Below the pieces are notes generated by a model. The model saw only the letters and a program-made list of their open reading frames with translations. It did not search any database and was not told where the DNA came from. From DASRSE01 sp035656655 (lineage in GTDB: Bacteria > Planctomycetota > Planctomycetia > Pirellulales > DASRSE01): 33,305 bases of DNA. Where the stretch lies: assembly GCA_035656655.1 (NCBI GenBank), contig DASRSE010000017.1, forward strand, positions 1-33,305, written 5' to 3'. A program made the translations under genes and the position numbers. The number at the start of each line of letters is the position of its first letter. Position 1 is the first letter of the stretch. Positions 32,064-33,305 of the stretch are shown here, piece by piece.

Positions 32064-32648
32064 TCAATCACCAAAAATTCGCGCGGCAACTCCCTTAAGC
32101 ACGGAAAGAACGCCAATTCCGATGATCACCGCGGCATACGGAAAGATCCGTCCCGCCGCCAGCCCGATGCCAAGCCACGCTCCGCCGATGAGCATCATCA
32201 AGATGCCTCCCGCCATGCCGGAGTTCGTGCTGCCAAACCAACCCTCGGAAAATGAAATCCGCGGCAGGTGAAAACCGCGCCTTTCCTGGGGGGGCGGTTC
32301 CGGGGCGGAATAGCGCAGCGGCCGCCGAGTGACAGGCGCGGCGAAGGCGGATGCATTGGAGGCGAGACTCGTCGTCGCCAAACCGGGTTTCGAATCCGCG
32401 GCTGTCCGCGCAGCACCAGAAACTTCTTGCGGGGTCGAGGCAGCAGATCGCGCGTCGTGATGGTCGTCGGCGTTGTGATCAGCCGCTTTGCTATCGTCCG
32501 CCAACAACCAATCGGCAATCTCATCCGCCATTGGTAGCTGCGGAATCAGGACGGGCGATTGGCACTTGGGGCAACGGACCCGTTTCCCCGCCAGCGTCTC
32601 CTTGACCCGCAGTTTCACGCCACAGTTGCAGTTTGCGTCGATCGGCAT
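32064..32648 (-). CDS. Zinc-ribbon membrane protein
   Basis: The 194-residue product begins with a zinc ribbon, C7-x-C9 ... C26-x2-C29 ('GVKLRVKETLAGKRVRCPKC'), a type frequent at the N-terminus of planctomycete membrane proteins. A disordered Ala/Ser/Asp-rich linker fills about 45-140. Two membrane helices lie at about 145-165 ('GGILMMLIGGAWLGIGLAAG') and 168-188 ('AAVIIGIGVLSVLKG'). GGAGGA lies about 5 bases before the ATG at 32648, which decides this start over 32717. A TACAAT at 32721-32716 could be its -10. The ribbon is cytoplasmic by inference. Function is unknown. Confidence 0.75.
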   Translation of the reverse strand: MPIDANCNCGVKLRVKETLAGKRVRCPKCQSPVLIPQLPMADEIADWLLADDSKAADHNADDHHDARSAASTPQEVSGAARTAADSKPGLATTSLASNASAFAAPVTRRPLRYSAPEPPPQERRGFHLPRISFSEGWFGSTNSGMAGGILMMLIGGAWLGIGLAAGRIFPYAAVIIGIGVLSVLKGVAARIFGD

Positions 32649-32774
32649 GGAGTCCTCCGGCCATACAGCTGAATTGCGTGGATTTGCCCGAAAAGAGGAG
32701 ATGCGGCCATCCGCCATTGTAGCTAGGGATCTGGCTGGAAGCTAGCGAAAGAGAGAGCGCTGAGTCCGCCTAAC

Positions 32775-32925
32775 CGCCAGACGAAACAATGCCCTCGTGC
32801 CGTTTTTCAACCGCGCCTAGTGCGGAGCGTCGCTGCGCGCGCCTCGCAAAATTATGACTCGCGTCGTCTTTTTGGCATCGCCTCCGTGCGATGACGCCGC
32901 CTATGGAACATTTCAACAGGTCTGC
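32775..32925 (-). repeat. Interspersed 151-bp intergenic repeat, copy B
   Basis: Read in reverse this segment aligns over its whole length with 17978-18128. The internal hairpin seen in copy A is broken here: one arm reads AAAAACGG and the other GGCATTG. Its right end, GAACATTTCAACAGG (32907-32921), is identical over 15 bases to the reverse complement of the hairpin region at 23953-23967. Confidence 0.65.
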
Positions 32926-33137
32926 TAATCGACCTGAATCGCGGCCGAACCGCATGCCCCAAGTTCGCGCTGCTTTGTCCTGTCAGCATGGTAGAATATG
33001 CCGCCTTTTCCGGCTTCTGGTTCTCGTTCCTCGGCCTGACACGAGAGTCCGCAAGGTTTGCCGTCGATTGGTTCATGTTTTTGCCGGAGAGACCGGCGGA
33101 TCGTGGCTCTGCTCGCAACCAAGATCACCGTAGCCGG

Positions 33138-33305
33138 ATGCCACTTATGAAATCTCACTTGTTCAAAGCGAAGGCAATAACCGCATTCTTCCGCCGCTGG
33201 ACGGCGTCCACTTGGCTGGTGATCCCCCTTGTGGTGTGTAGTGGGATTTTGCTCGAAGTGCCTGGGCGGCGAACTTCTTTCACGACGTATGCTCATGGCT
33301 GGCCA
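33138..33305 (+). CDS. Membrane-anchored hypothetical protein (3' end outside window)
   Basis: From an ATG at 33138 the frame stays open to the last base, giving 56 residues. They comprise a basic start, a transmembrane helix at about 24-41 ('STWLVIPLVVCSGILLEV') and a polar segment ending 'TTYAHGWP'. A short anchor followed by a '(Y)GWP' motif is a recurrent design of small planctomycete membrane proteins. An alternative ATG lies at 33147. No clear ribosome site is seen. Bases 32926-33137 upstream show no gene. Confidence 0.5.
   Translation, partial: MPLMKSHLFKAKAITAFFRRWTASTWLVIPLVVCSGILLEVPGRRTSFTTYAHGWP

Overview
The window looks like a high-GC planctomycete chromosome, most likely of the Pirellulales type. 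The call rests on gene content read directly from the translations. There is a DUF1501 protein with a Tat signal, two exported PQQ-type beta-propellers, and a very large exported propeller/HEAT/cytochrome c protein of the 'PVC-type dehydrogenase' class. There are also short N-terminal anchors of the 'SLRTLLVL' style and a remnant of a tyrosine recombinase type common in planctomycetes. No database search was possible, so the taxon is an inference.

Layout. 1-4344: a cut-off secreted protein with an STN-like domain (minus), a HEAT/TPR protein, a glycerophosphodiester phosphodiesterase, and small zinc-ribbon or membrane hypotheticals. 4898-11098: a tight plus-strand operon of circularly permuted ATP-grasp, alpha-E protein, a fused ATP-grasp/alpha-E protein and a transglutaminase. 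11236-13902 (minus): an alpha-glucan phosphorylase with an N-terminal GAF domain. 14389-17955: a giant transglutaminase/DUF2126 (putative amidoligase) fusion, divergent from the phosphorylase. 17978-18128: an intergenic repeat with an internal terminator-like hairpin. 18377-20705: DUF1501 protein plus an acetamidase/formamidase. 20687-23685 (minus): two related PQQ-propeller proteins. 23976-26867: an AT-richer stretch with a leucine-rich-repeat protein, an orphan small ORF and a multiply broken integrase, abutting the 3' end of tRNA-Glu(CTC). 27363-30380: the propeller/HEAT/cytochrome c protein. 30602-32648 (minus): a frameshifted polytopic membrane protein and a zinc-ribbon membrane protein. 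32775-32925: a second copy of the intergenic repeat. 33138-33305: a cut-off membrane-anchored protein.

How the genes work together. The ATP-grasp, alpha-E, transglutaminase and DUF2126 families have been predicted from comparative genomics to form a peptide (amide-bond) synthesis or tagging pathway, with transglutaminase-fold enzymes acting as peptidases or amide-transfer partners. Here the complement is doubled: two ATP-grasp domains, two alpha-E domains and two transglutaminase domains. A GAF-controlled glycogen/maltodextrin phosphorylase lies between the two transglutaminase genes. This 13-kb block is the best candidate for an incompletely described system. The substrates cannot be read from sequence.

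The region 23976-26867 is best read as the decayed remains of an element that integrated at the tRNA-Glu gene. Several plus-strand genes share a promoter-like layout (TTGC-type -35, 18-bp spacer, TAnAAT-like -10, 75-105 nt leader), which is consistent with ordinary sigma-70-type transcription.
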